From assembly GCA_902806095.1 (NCBI GenBank), contig CADCVF010000065.1:1-64000 (forward strand): a DNA stretch of 64,000 bases. Reading direction: 5' to 3'. This DNA is from an uncultured Rubrobacteraceae bacterium (GTDB taxonomy: Bacteria > Actinomycetota > Rubrobacteria > Rubrobacterales > Rubrobacteraceae). The position numbers and the translations under genes were made by a program. Positions 35,542-43,043 of the stretch are shown piece by piece. The notes under the pieces were generated by a model. The model saw only the letters and a program-made list of their open reading frames with translations, was not told the origin of the DNA and did no database searches. Each line of letters opens with the position of its first letter. The first letter of the stretch is position 1.

Positions 35542-36342
35542 GTGTCGGATCTTATCGTAGGTAGCAGCCCCCGTCCCGACGAGGGGGGAAGTGTCGTGAG
35601 GGTTACCCCGCGGTCTGCCGGCTGGGAGTATGTCGGGTTCGAGGTACTCGGGCTCGAGGCGGGCCGGAGCGTGAGCCGGCATACAGGGGGCGAAGAGGTG
35701 TGTCTGGTACCGCTCTCGGGGACGTGCAACGTGTCGGCGGGGGATGAGGAGTGGAAGGATCTCGGTGGCAGAGAGAGTGTATTCGAAGGCCCCCCTGATG
35801 CACTCTATCTGCCGCCAGGTACCGAGTACACGGTAGAAGCCTCGACGATATTGGAGCTTGCTGTCGCCTCGGCGCCAGCCGAGCGCGGGGTCGGCCCGAT
35901 GCGCATCGGGCCAGAGGAAATCGACGTGGAGATACGCGGCTCGGGCAACATGGAGCGGGAGATACGTCCGATCCTGATGGAGGACCGTGGGGCGGAGCGG
36001 CTCCTGGTGGTCGAGGTCTTGACCCCGAACGGCCACTGGTCGAGCTACCCTCCACACAAACACGACACGGACGACCCCCCGCGCGAGCGGTACCTGGAGG
36101 AGACGTACTACCATAGGATCAGGCCCGATAAAGGCTTCGCGTTGCAGCGAGTCTATACCGAAGACGGCTCGCTCGACGAGACGCTGACGTTCCACGACGG
36201 TGATGTGGTGCTCGTGCCTAAGGGCTACCATGTGGTCTCGGCGCCCCCAGGCTACGACCTCTATTACCTCAACGTCATGGCAGGACCGGTACGTGAGTGG
36301 AGGATAAAGAACCACCCCGACCACGAGTGGCTGCTCGGCTAG
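35542..36342 (+). CDS. iolB: 5-deoxy-glucuronate isomerase
   Basis: A 266-aa double-cupin protein of the KduI/IolB family. Cupin residues include SRHTGGEEVCLVPLSGTCNV and SSYPPHKHDTDDPPRERYLE (His-X-His metal ligands with Glu), then HDGDVVLVPKGYHVVSAPPG. It converts 5-deoxy-glucuronate to 5-dehydro-2-deoxygluconate, the substrate of IolC. GTG 35542 has only a weak ribosome site, so the start is less certain than the identity. It follows iolD by 48 bases containing a short repeat. Confidence 0.92.
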   Translation: MSDLIVGSSPRPDEGGSVVRVTPRSAGWEYVGFEVLGLEAGRSVSRHTGGEEVCLVPLSGTCNVSAGDEEWKDLGGRESVFEGPPDALYLPPGTEYTVEASTILELAVASAPAERGVGPMRIGPEEIDVEIRGSGNMEREIRPILMEDRGAERLLVVEVLTPNGHWSSYPPHKHDTDDPPRERYLEETYYHRIRPDKGFALQRVYTEDGSLDETLTFHDGDVVLVPKGYHVVSAPPGYDLYYLNVMAGPVREWRIKNHPDHEWLLG

Positions 36343-36357
36343 AGAAGGGAGAAGCGC

Positions 36358-37695
36358 ATGGGAATCAGTAGATCACGACCAAAAAGACTCTCGCGCAGGG
36401 ACTTCCTCAAGGTGGGTGGGACCGGGCTCGCCGGCGCTGCGCTCCTCGGGGCCGCCGGTTGCGGAGGAGGCGAGCAGAGTGGCGGCGCGACCGAACTGTA
36501 CTTCACCGCCCCGGAAGACACGACGGGGACCACATCGAAGCTCATCAGCCAGTTCAACGAGATGAACAAAGGCAAGTACAAGGTCATTTTCCAGAAGGGC
36601 AACTCGGATACCGGACAGCGCCTGGACAAACTCAGGACCCAGTTTCAGGCCGGCGGAGAGAATATAGACATAATCCTTGGCGACATCATCTGGACCGCCG
36701 AGCTGGCCGAGAGCGGTTGGATCTCCGACCTCTCCAACCGCTTCCCACAGAGCCAGCAGCAGGCGTATCTGCCAGGCTCGGTCGAGGCCATAATCTACAA
36801 TGGCAAGCCCTATGGTATGCCGTGGTATACGGATACCGGTCTTCTCTACTACCGCAAGGACCTGCTGCAAAACAGCGGCTACAAGGGTCCTCCGAAGACC
36901 TGGGACGAGCTCAAGCAGATGACCACGAAGGTGATTGCGGATTCGGACACCAGGTTCGGGTTCCTCTTCCAGGGCGCGAGGTATGAGGGCGGGGTGTGCG
37001 ACGGCTGCGAGTTTATCTGGAGCCACGGCGGCAACGTCCTCGACCCCAGCGACCCGACGAAAGTCGTCATCGACAGCCCCCAGGCGATAGCGGGCCTCGA
37101 GACCGAGCGGAGCATGATCACGGACCGAATCGCGCCAGAGGCGGTAACGGTCTACAAGGAAGACGAGTCTGCGGGGGTCTTCCTGAACGGCGACGGGGTC
37201 TTCCTGCGCAACTGGCCCTACGTCTACGCCCTCGTCGGCGACCCGGCGGAGTCGAAGCTGAAGCCCGAGCAGGTGGGTGTTTCGGAGCTGCCCTCGGCGG
37301 ACGGAAAACCTGGCAACGGCACGGTCGGGGATCAACCGCTGTATATCAGCACCAGCTCGAAGTACCCTGACGCAGCCTGGAAGTTTATAGAGTTCCTAAG
37401 CGCGCCCGAACAGCAGAGATTCAGGGCGCTCGAAGGCTCGTTCCTGCCGACCAGGTCGGATCTCTACGACGACCGCGAGATCCAGGACAGCGTGCCCGTT
37501 GTCGCCCTCGCCAAAGAGGCTCTCCAGCACACCCGCCCACGCCCCGTATCGCCCTACTACTCGGACATGTCCCTGGAGATGGCCGAGCAGTTCAACGCTT
37601 CGCTCTCGGGAGATACTCCACCAGAGGAGGCGGCGCGTACCCTAAAGGCCGCGCTCGAGAACATTATCGAGCAGGGAAAGGAAGCTTCGTCTTGA
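36358..37695 (+). CDS. Tat-exported family 1 solute-binding lipoprotein
   Basis: A 445-aa binding protein of the MalE/UgpB class. The N-terminus has a twin-arginine motif (LSRRDFLKVGG) and a lipobox (GAAGCGGGE), so it is folded before export and then lipidated. The mature domain shows PYGMPWYTDTGLLYYRKDLL, NGDGVFLRNWPYVYAL and AAWKFIEFLSAPEQQ, typical of carbohydrate-binding proteins. ATG 36358 follows AAGGGAG. No family-1 permease genes follow; the next genes are two MocA-type dehydrogenases. It probably uses permeases encoded elsewhere. Confidence 0.9.
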   Translation: MGISRSRPKRLSRRDFLKVGGTGLAGAALLGAAGCGGGEQSGGATELYFTAPEDTTGTTSKLISQFNEMNKGKYKVIFQKGNSDTGQRLDKLRTQFQAGGENIDIILGDIIWTAELAESGWISDLSNRFPQSQQQAYLPGSVEAIIYNGKPYGMPWYTDTGLLYYRKDLLQNSGYKGPPKTWDELKQMTTKVIADSDTRFGFLFQGARYEGGVCDGCEFIWSHGGNVLDPSDPTKVVIDSPQAIAGLETERSMITDRIAPEAVTVYKEDESAGVFLNGDGVFLRNWPYVYALVGDPAESKLKPEQVGVSELPSADGKPGNGTVGDQPLYISTSSKYPDAAWKFIEFLSAPEQQRFRALEGSFLPTRSDLYDDREIQDSVPVVALAKEALQHTRPRPVSPYYSDMSLEMAEQFNASLSGDTPPEEAARTLKAALENIIEQGKEASS

Positions 37696-37717
37696 GCCCG
37701 GCAAGAGGGGGATGTAA

Positions 37718-38698
37718 ATGAGGGTCGGACTGGTAGGCGCCGGCTTTATGGGCGGCGTTCATCTGAACGCCTACGCCGGCATCCCCGAAGTGGAGGTGGT
37801 CGGTGTCGCCGACGCCCGCCTCGACGCCGCCATGGCAGGCGCAAAGTTGGTCGGTGCGCGGCCTTACGCTTCCTATCAGGAGCTCGTCGCGGCTGAGGAC
37901 ATTGAGGTGGTCGACGTGTGTCTACCGACGGCCTTCCACAAGGATCTGGCCCTCAGGGCGGCTGGCGAGGGCAGGCACGTCATCCTCGAGAAACCGATAG
38001 CCCGCAGCATCGAGGACGCGCAGGAGATCCTCGAAGCCTTCTCAGGAGATGGCCCACGATTGTTCGTCGGCCACGTCGTCAGGTTCTTCCCCGAGTACGT
38101 AGGGATCAAGGAGAAGATCGACGCCGGGGACCTCGGGACAGTCGGGGTGGTACGCACCAGCCGCCGCTCGCCTTTCCTGCTCGGCTGGAACGACTGGTAC
38201 GCCGACTGGCGCGTCAGCGGCGGCGTCCTCCTCGACCTGGTGATCCACGACTTCGACTTCCTGCGCTGGGCCCTCGGCGAGGTCGAGCGGGTCTACGCCC
38301 GCGGTATGCTCGGGCGCGAATACAACCGCCTGGACTACGTCCTCGCCACCCTTCGCTTCGAGAGCGGTACCATCGCCCACGTCGAGGGACACTGGGGGTA
38401 CCCTGGTCCTTTCAACTACTCCATCGAGATCGCAGGGAGCGACGCCCTCATCACGTTAGACAGCACGGAGCCTGCCTCTCTGGAATTGATCGGGGATACA
38501 GCCTCTGGCGAGGTTCCCGACCTCGCCTCAGGAAAGAGCCCGTACGAGAACGAGCTCGAACACTTCGTCAACTGTATCGAGAGCGGAGAAGAGCCCATAG
38601 TGCAGGCGCACGATGCCTGTGAGGCGCTCAGGATCAGCCTCGCCGCGACCGAATCGGTCCTGACAGGAAAACCCGTTACGCTCGGAGGCCCGGCGTGA
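37718..38698 (+). CDS. Gfo/Idh/MocA-family dehydrogenase
   Basis: A 326-aa NAD(P)-dependent oxidoreductase: Rossmann motif GLVGAGFMGGVHLNAY, ILEKPIARS with the catalytic Lys, and LVIHDFDFLRWALGEVERVY. It likely acts on a cyclitol or sugar, for example scyllo- or D-chiro-inositol, given the neighbours. ATG 37718 has GAGGGGG upstream. It overlaps the next dehydrogenase by 4 bases. The precise substrate cannot be told from sequence. Confidence 0.88.
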   Translation: MRVGLVGAGFMGGVHLNAYAGIPEVEVVGVADARLDAAMAGAKLVGARPYASYQELVAAEDIEVVDVCLPTAFHKDLALRAAGEGRHVILEKPIARSIEDAQEILEAFSGDGPRLFVGHVVRFFPEYVGIKEKIDAGDLGTVGVVRTSRRSPFLLGWNDWYADWRVSGGVLLDLVIHDFDFLRWALGEVERVYARGMLGREYNRLDYVLATLRFESGTIAHVEGHWGYPGPFNYSIEIAGSDALITLDSTEPASLELIGDTASGEVPDLASGKSPYENELEHFVNCIESGEEPIVQAHDACEALRISLAATESVLTGKPVTLGGPA

Positions 38699-39687
38699 GC
38701 GTCAGGGTCGGCATCGTCAGCTTCGCCCACGTCCATTCTCCGGCGTACGCCGCCGTTCTAAGGGATCTCGACGCCGCGGATTTCGTCGGCATAACGGATG
38801 AAGACCCGGGCCGCGGCGCTGAGGCCGCCGAGCTCTTCGGCGTGCGCCACTTCGATAGCGCCGGCTCTCTGTTCGAGGAGGTCGACGCCGTCGTCGTCTG
38901 CTCCGAGAACAGTAACCACGCGAGGGATGTAATCCCTGCTCTCCAAGCCGGCGTGCACGTGCTCTGCGAGAAGCCCATCTCGACAACCCTCGAGGACGCG
39001 AGGGCAATGATCCAGGCCTCAGATACCTCGGGGAGCCAGCTAAGGACGGCCTTCCCTGTGCGCTATCTGCCATCCATGGTCCGCGCGCGCGAGCTCGTGC
39101 GCGGCGGCGCCCTTGGTCGCGTTCTGGCCATTAACGGCACGAACCACGGCCAGAACCCGGGCGGATGGTTCCTCGACCCCGAGCTCGCAGGCGGCGGCGC
39201 GGTGATGGATCATACGGTCCATCTCGCCGACGTTCTGCGCTGGATGCTCGATGTCGAGGTGAAGAGCGTCTACGCCGAGATAGATGCGTTCTTCGGAGCA
39301 GGAGGAACTGACGACGCCGCCGTCCTGACCCTGGAGCTCGAAGGCGGCCCCGTCGCCGACGGCGCCTTCGCCACCATAGACCCGAGCTGGTCCCGCGGCG
39401 AAGGCTACCCGACCTGGGGCGATGTGACACTCAGGATAGCGGGCACCTCCGGTGTCCTCGACGTAGACCCTTTCGCACAGCCTCTGAGAATCTTCGACCA
39501 CGAAAAGGGCACCCCATCCTGGTCCTACATGGGAGAGGACATGAACGCGCTTATGCTGGCGGACTTCCTGCGCGGCGTGGCCGAAGGCGAGCCGTCTGGC
39601 GCGAGCGGACTCGATGGCTTGCGGACGCTCGAGGTCGTCCTGGCCGCGTACCACTCCGGAGAGAACCACGAACCGAAGAACGTGTAA
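38695..39687 (+). CDS. Gfo/Idh/MocA-family dehydrogenase
   Basis: A 330-aa paralogue of the preceding gene: GIVSFAHVHSPAYAAVLRDL (a less canonical N-terminal dinucleotide motif with SFAHVH in place of GxGxxG), LCEKPISTTLEDA with the catalytic Lys, and MDHTVHLADVLRWML. The weakened glycine motif is characteristic of one Gfo/Idh subgroup. GTG 38695 overlaps the upstream stop. It is the last gene of the inositol-like cluster, so a second oxidation or epimerisation of a cyclitol is plausible. Confidence 0.86.
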   Translation: MSVRVGIVSFAHVHSPAYAAVLRDLDAADFVGITDEDPGRGAEAAELFGVRHFDSAGSLFEEVDAVVVCSENSNHARDVIPALQAGVHVLCEKPISTTLEDARAMIQASDTSGSQLRTAFPVRYLPSMVRARELVRGGALGRVLAINGTNHGQNPGGWFLDPELAGGGAVMDHTVHLADVLRWMLDVEVKSVYAEIDAFFGAGGTDDAAVLTLELEGGPVADGAFATIDPSWSRGEGYPTWGDVTLRIAGTSGVLDVDPFAQPLRIFDHEKGTPSWSYMGEDMNALMLADFLRGVAEGEPSGASGLDGLRTLEVVLAAYHSGENHEPKNV

Positions 39688-40001
39688 CGGACGCCCTGAC
39701 TTCGCCTTGGCGATCCCCTCCGGCGAAACCCTGTGGCCCAGGACGCGTATATTCTCTTTGTTATGGCACTGAGATCTCGAGCGCACTACGAACATAAGGA
39801 CCGCAGGACGCCCGACGGCGCCCTGCACGGAGCCTGGCGTGATACGGAGCCCCATCATGATCGGTGCCGCGGTGTGTACAAGCTGGGAGAGTGCGACTCC
39901 TACCCCTTTGATCCCAGCATAGCAGTCATTCCCGCGAAAGCGGGAATCCACTGCAGCAGACGCTTCGCGCCTCCAACCAGAAGCGAGTTACCGGAGTACA
40001 T
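39688..40001. other. Intergenic region with hairpin repeat
   Basis: No credible ORF. It holds a member of the hairpin repeat family at 39924-39979 (GTCATTCCCGCGAAAGCGGG, then AATCCACTGCAGCAG and CGCCTCCAACC) with a perfect stem at 39929-39946. A weak inverted repeat near 39702-39726 (TTCGCC/GGCGAA) may be the operon end. Confidence 0.7.
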
Positions 40002-40946
40002 ATGAGCCCCAACAGTGCGACCGAGCGGGCGGCCTTGATCGTCAACACGCGTTCCCGTACCGGGGAGCGGACGTTCTTTCAGGCCCTCGACCGCCTTCAG
40101 GAGCTCGGTGTCCCCCTGGGCGTAACCTACGCCATAAGGGATCCCGCACGACTCCCCGAGACGGTGCGGGAGGTCCTCGCCGACGGCTCCGACTACAGGT
40201 TTCTGATCCTTGGCGGTGGCGACGGGTCCGTGAGCTCTGTGGTCGACTTCCTGGCGCACCACGACACGCTTCTCGGCCTCCTGCCTCTCGGTACGGCCAA
40301 CGATTTCGCCAGGACGCTCGGAATCCCGCAGGACATCGAGGGCGCCTGCAAGACGATAGCGGAGGGCAAGCTCGTCGACATCGACCTCGGTCTCGCCGGC
40401 GACAACTACTACGTGAACGTCGCCTCCGTCGGACTCGGGGTGGAGGCCACGCGGGCCCTCTCCCCATGGTTGAAAAGGAGCACGGGTCCTCTAGCCTACC
40501 CCATGGCCGCCATCAAAGCGTTCTTGAAGCACGAACCCTTCTCAGCGAGGCTGACCTTCCCCGACGGAGATCATGAGCCAGTCGAATACGACCGTCTCCT
40601 TCAGGTCGCCGTCGGCAACGGACGCTTCTACGGCGGGGGCATGATCGTCGCCTCCGAGTCGGGCATAGACGACAAGACTCTCGACATCTACGCCATAGAC
40701 CTCGGCAGGCATAGAAACCTCATCGGGGCCGCCAGGTACTTAAAGAGCGGGGATTTCATCAAGACCGAGGGCGTGCACCACTTCAGAACCTCGCAGGTAA
40801 GACTCGAGACTGACCCCGAGCTCCCGGTCAACATAGACGGGGAGGTCGTGACGCGTACCCCGCAAGACTTCTCCGTGGCCAACAACGCCCTCCACGTGCT
40901 GGTGCCGCAAGAGTCCGATGCCGCTCGTCACGACAACGGCCGCTAG
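40002..40946 (+). CDS. YegS/DgkB-type lipid kinase
   Basis: A 314-aa protein of the diacylglycerol/sphingosine kinase catalytic family: ALIVNTRSRTGE at the N-terminus, FLILGGGDGSVSSVVDFL (GGDGS nucleotide-binding motif), LLGLLPLGTANDFARTLGIP and SGIDDKTLDIYAIDLG. It would phosphorylate diacylglycerol or a similar lipid at the membrane. ATG 40002 follows GGAG. It stands between two copies of the hairpin repeat, separate from the inositol genes. Confidence 0.9.
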   Translation: MSPNSATERAALIVNTRSRTGERTFFQALDRLQELGVPLGVTYAIRDPARLPETVREVLADGSDYRFLILGGGDGSVSSVVDFLAHHDTLLGLLPLGTANDFARTLGIPQDIEGACKTIAEGKLVDIDLGLAGDNYYVNVASVGLGVEATRALSPWLKRSTGPLAYPMAAIKAFLKHEPFSARLTFPDGDHEPVEYDRLLQVAVGNGRFYGGGMIVASESGIDDKTLDIYAIDLGRHRNLIGAARYLKSGDFIKTEGVHHFRTSQVRLETDPELPVNIDGEVVTRTPQDFSVANNALHVLVPQESDAARHDNGR

Positions 40947-40961
40947 GGAAGCGTCGGGTGC

Positions 40962-41015
40962 CGTCATTCCCGCGAAAGTGGGAATCCACCGCGGCAGACA
41001 CTTTGCGCCTCCAAT
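40962..41015. repeat. Intergenic hairpin repeat (GAAA tetraloop family)
   Basis: CGTCATTCCCGCGAAAGTGG, then GAATCCACCGCGGCAGACAC and TTGCGCCTCCAATC. The core stem has one G-T type mismatch. This is the fourth clear copy and has the same right-hand extension as the copies at 33512 and 39924. Confidence 0.8.
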
Positions 41016-41028
41016 CTGAAGTGATCGC

Positions 41029-41056
41029 TTGCGCGGCCAGCCTCGATTGCTAGACT
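41029..41056 (+). promoter_or_regulatory. Possible promoter for acyl-CoA synthetase gene
   Basis: TTGCGC (41029-41034), a 16-base spacer and TAGACT (41051-41056) lie 38 bases before the ATG, which has a strong GAGGAGG site. The hexamers are only partial matches. Confidence 0.3.
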
Positions 41057-41093
41057 GCGGAGCATCGGTGGGGACCGAAACGAGGAGGAAAGT

Positions 41094-42767
41094 ATGCGTC
41101 CCGAGGATATCGATGGTCTGACGGTTGGAGGTCTGCTCGACCTGGTGCACGGCCGGCGCCCGGATCATGAAGCCCTCGTCTACGCCGACAGGAATCTGCG
41201 CTACACGTACGCGCAGTTCAGGGAAGTCGTCGAGAACTGCGCCAGGTCCTTGATGGCTCTCGGTATACACAAGGGCGACCACGTCGCCGTGTGGGGTCAG
41301 AACGTGCCAGAGTGGGTGACCTTGCAGTTCGCCACTGGTAAGGTCGGGGCCGTGCTCGTTACCGTCAATCCAGCGTACAAGTCACACGAGTTGAAGTACA
41401 TACTCGAGCAGTCCGACGCCGCTGCCCTCTTCCTGACAGAAGGGGTCGGGGATGCTGATTTCCTCCAGATCCTGCAGGATGCCGTCCCCGAACTCGTCGG
41501 AGCCGAAGACGGAGATCTCTCGATCGAGGAACTGCCATTCTTGAAGCACGTCGTCCTCATGGGTGAGGAATCACCCGATAGGCTGCCTGTGATGGACTTC
41601 GGGGAGTTTCTGGGAAGGGGAGACTTCCTCTCCCGTGAAGAGCTGCGCGAGCGGCAGGCCTCGCTCGACGCCGGAGAGGTCATAAACATGCAGTACACCT
41701 CGGGGACGACCGGCTTCCCGAAGGGCGTGCAACTGACCCATACCAACATCGTCAAGAACGCTTTTTACATAGGCGAGTGCATGAGGCTGGCGCCCGAGGA
41801 CAGGGTGTGCATACCCGTCCCGTTCTTCCACTGCTTCGGGTGCGTGCTAGGCACCCTCAACACCGTCACTCACGAGGGGACGATGGTCCCCGTCGAGAGC
41901 TTCGACGCCGAGAAAGTGTTGCAGGCCGTAGATCAAGAACAGTGCACGGCGCTCCTCGGGGTCCCTACGATGTTCATTGCGGAGTTGGATCACCCGGACT
42001 TTGAACAATACGACACGACGTCTTTACGCACCGGCATCATGGCCGGATCGCCTTGCCCGATGGAGGTCATGAAGAAGGTCGTAGACGTGATGGGGGCTTC
42101 GGAGATCACCATAGCCTACGGCCAGACCGAGTCGAGCCCCGTTATCACCCAGACCCGCACCGACGACCCGCTGGAACTGCGAGTATCGAGCGTAGGACGC
42201 AAGCTCCCCGACGTCGAGGTCCGTATCGTCAGCGTCGAGACGGGCGAGGACGCCTGGCCGGAAGAGCAGGGTGAGTTATGGACCCGCGGATACCACGTCA
42301 TGCGCGGCTACTACGACATGGAGGAGAAGACCAGCGAGGTCCTAGACGAAGAAGGATGGCTCCACACGGGCGACCTCGCTGTCATGGACGAAGATGGGTA
42401 CGTCAGGATCACCGGCCGTGCTAAAGACATGATCATCCGCGGCGGCGAGAACGTATACCCGCGTGAGATTGAGGAGTTCCTCTATACTCACCCCGAAGTC
42501 TCCGACGTCCAGGTCTACGGTGTCCCTGACGAAAAGTACGGCGAAAAGGTCGCCGCCGCCGTACAGCTCCGCCAGGACTCCGACCTCACCGCGGAAGACA
42601 TCAAAGAGTACTGCCGCGAGAACATCGCATACTACAAAGTCCCCGAATACGTCGACTTCGTCGATGACTACCCAATGACCGCGAGCGGAAAGATCCAGAA
42701 GTACAAACTCCGCGAAGCAGCCGTCGAACGCTACGGCCTGAAAGGAACGATTGTGGAGTCAAACTGA
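41094..42767 (+). CDS. AMP-dependent acyl-CoA synthetase
   Basis: A 557-aa ANL-superfamily ligase. Motifs in order: MQYTSGTTGFPKGVQLTHTN (P-loop, about residue 200), TIAYGQTESSPV (A5), GWLHTGDLAVMDEDGYVRIT (adenylate-binding Asp), GRAKDMIIRGGENVYPREIE (hinge) and the C-terminal catalytic Lys in MTASGKIQKYKLRE. It resembles medium/long-chain fatty-acyl-CoA synthetases such as FadD3/AcsF2-like enzymes and would activate a carboxylate with ATP and CoA. It is monocistronic, with repeat copies on both sides. Confidence 0.92.
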   Translation: MRPEDIDGLTVGGLLDLVHGRRPDHEALVYADRNLRYTYAQFREVVENCARSLMALGIHKGDHVAVWGQNVPEWVTLQFATGKVGAVLVTVNPAYKSHELKYILEQSDAAALFLTEGVGDADFLQILQDAVPELVGAEDGDLSIEELPFLKHVVLMGEESPDRLPVMDFGEFLGRGDFLSREELRERQASLDAGEVINMQYTSGTTGFPKGVQLTHTNIVKNAFYIGECMRLAPEDRVCIPVPFFHCFGCVLGTLNTVTHEGTMVPVESFDAEKVLQAVDQEQCTALLGVPTMFIAELDHPDFEQYDTTSLRTGIMAGSPCPMEVMKKVVDVMGASEITIAYGQTESSPVITQTRTDDPLELRVSSVGRKLPDVEVRIVSVETGEDAWPEEQGELWTRGYHVMRGYYDMEEKTSEVLDEEGWLHTGDLAVMDEDGYVRITGRAKDMIIRGGENVYPREIEEFLYTHPEVSDVQVYGVPDEKYGEKVAAAVQLRQDSDLTAEDIKEYCRENIAYYKVPEYVDFVDDYPMTASGKIQKYKLREAAVERYGLKGTIVESN

Positions 42768-42836
42768 TGCCCGAGCTCCGCACGTAGTAGCCGATCAGAC
42801 CCGCATGAGGCCAGGCCTCGGTGAACTCGAGGCAGG

Positions 42837-42935
42837 TGATACGAGTCCGCTTGAACGGGAGCGCATTCTGGCTGCGGGCACACAGGAGGCTCCCTTACAC
42901 GTCATTTCCGCGCAAGCGGGAATCCACTATTTCAC
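42837..42935. repeat. Composite intergenic repeat, copy C (5' block plus core)
   Basis: TGATACGAGTCCGCTTGAAC ... GCTGCGGGCACACAGGAGGC then CGTCATTTCCGCGCAAGCGG. The 5' block aligns with copies A and B. The core loop is changed to GCAA, another GNRA loop. The 3' block is absent. Confidence 0.65.
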
Positions 42936-42971
42936 AGCGATTCTTCTTCGAGATTGGGTGGATAAAGGGCA

Positions 42972-43003
42972 AGAAGAAGGGCCGGGGTTCTACGCCCCGG
43001 CCC
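42972..43003 (-). terminator. Intrinsic terminator of the beta-helix gene
   Basis: On the minus strand GGGCCGGGG-CGTAGAA-CCCCGGCCC is a perfect 9-bp stem followed by TTCTTCTT, 40 bases after the stop. The plus-strand side has no T-run, so it serves the minus-strand gene. Confidence 0.8.
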
Positions 43004-43043
43004 GATGATCCGCTGGGAGACCCCGTCCTACGGGGCGCCTCCT

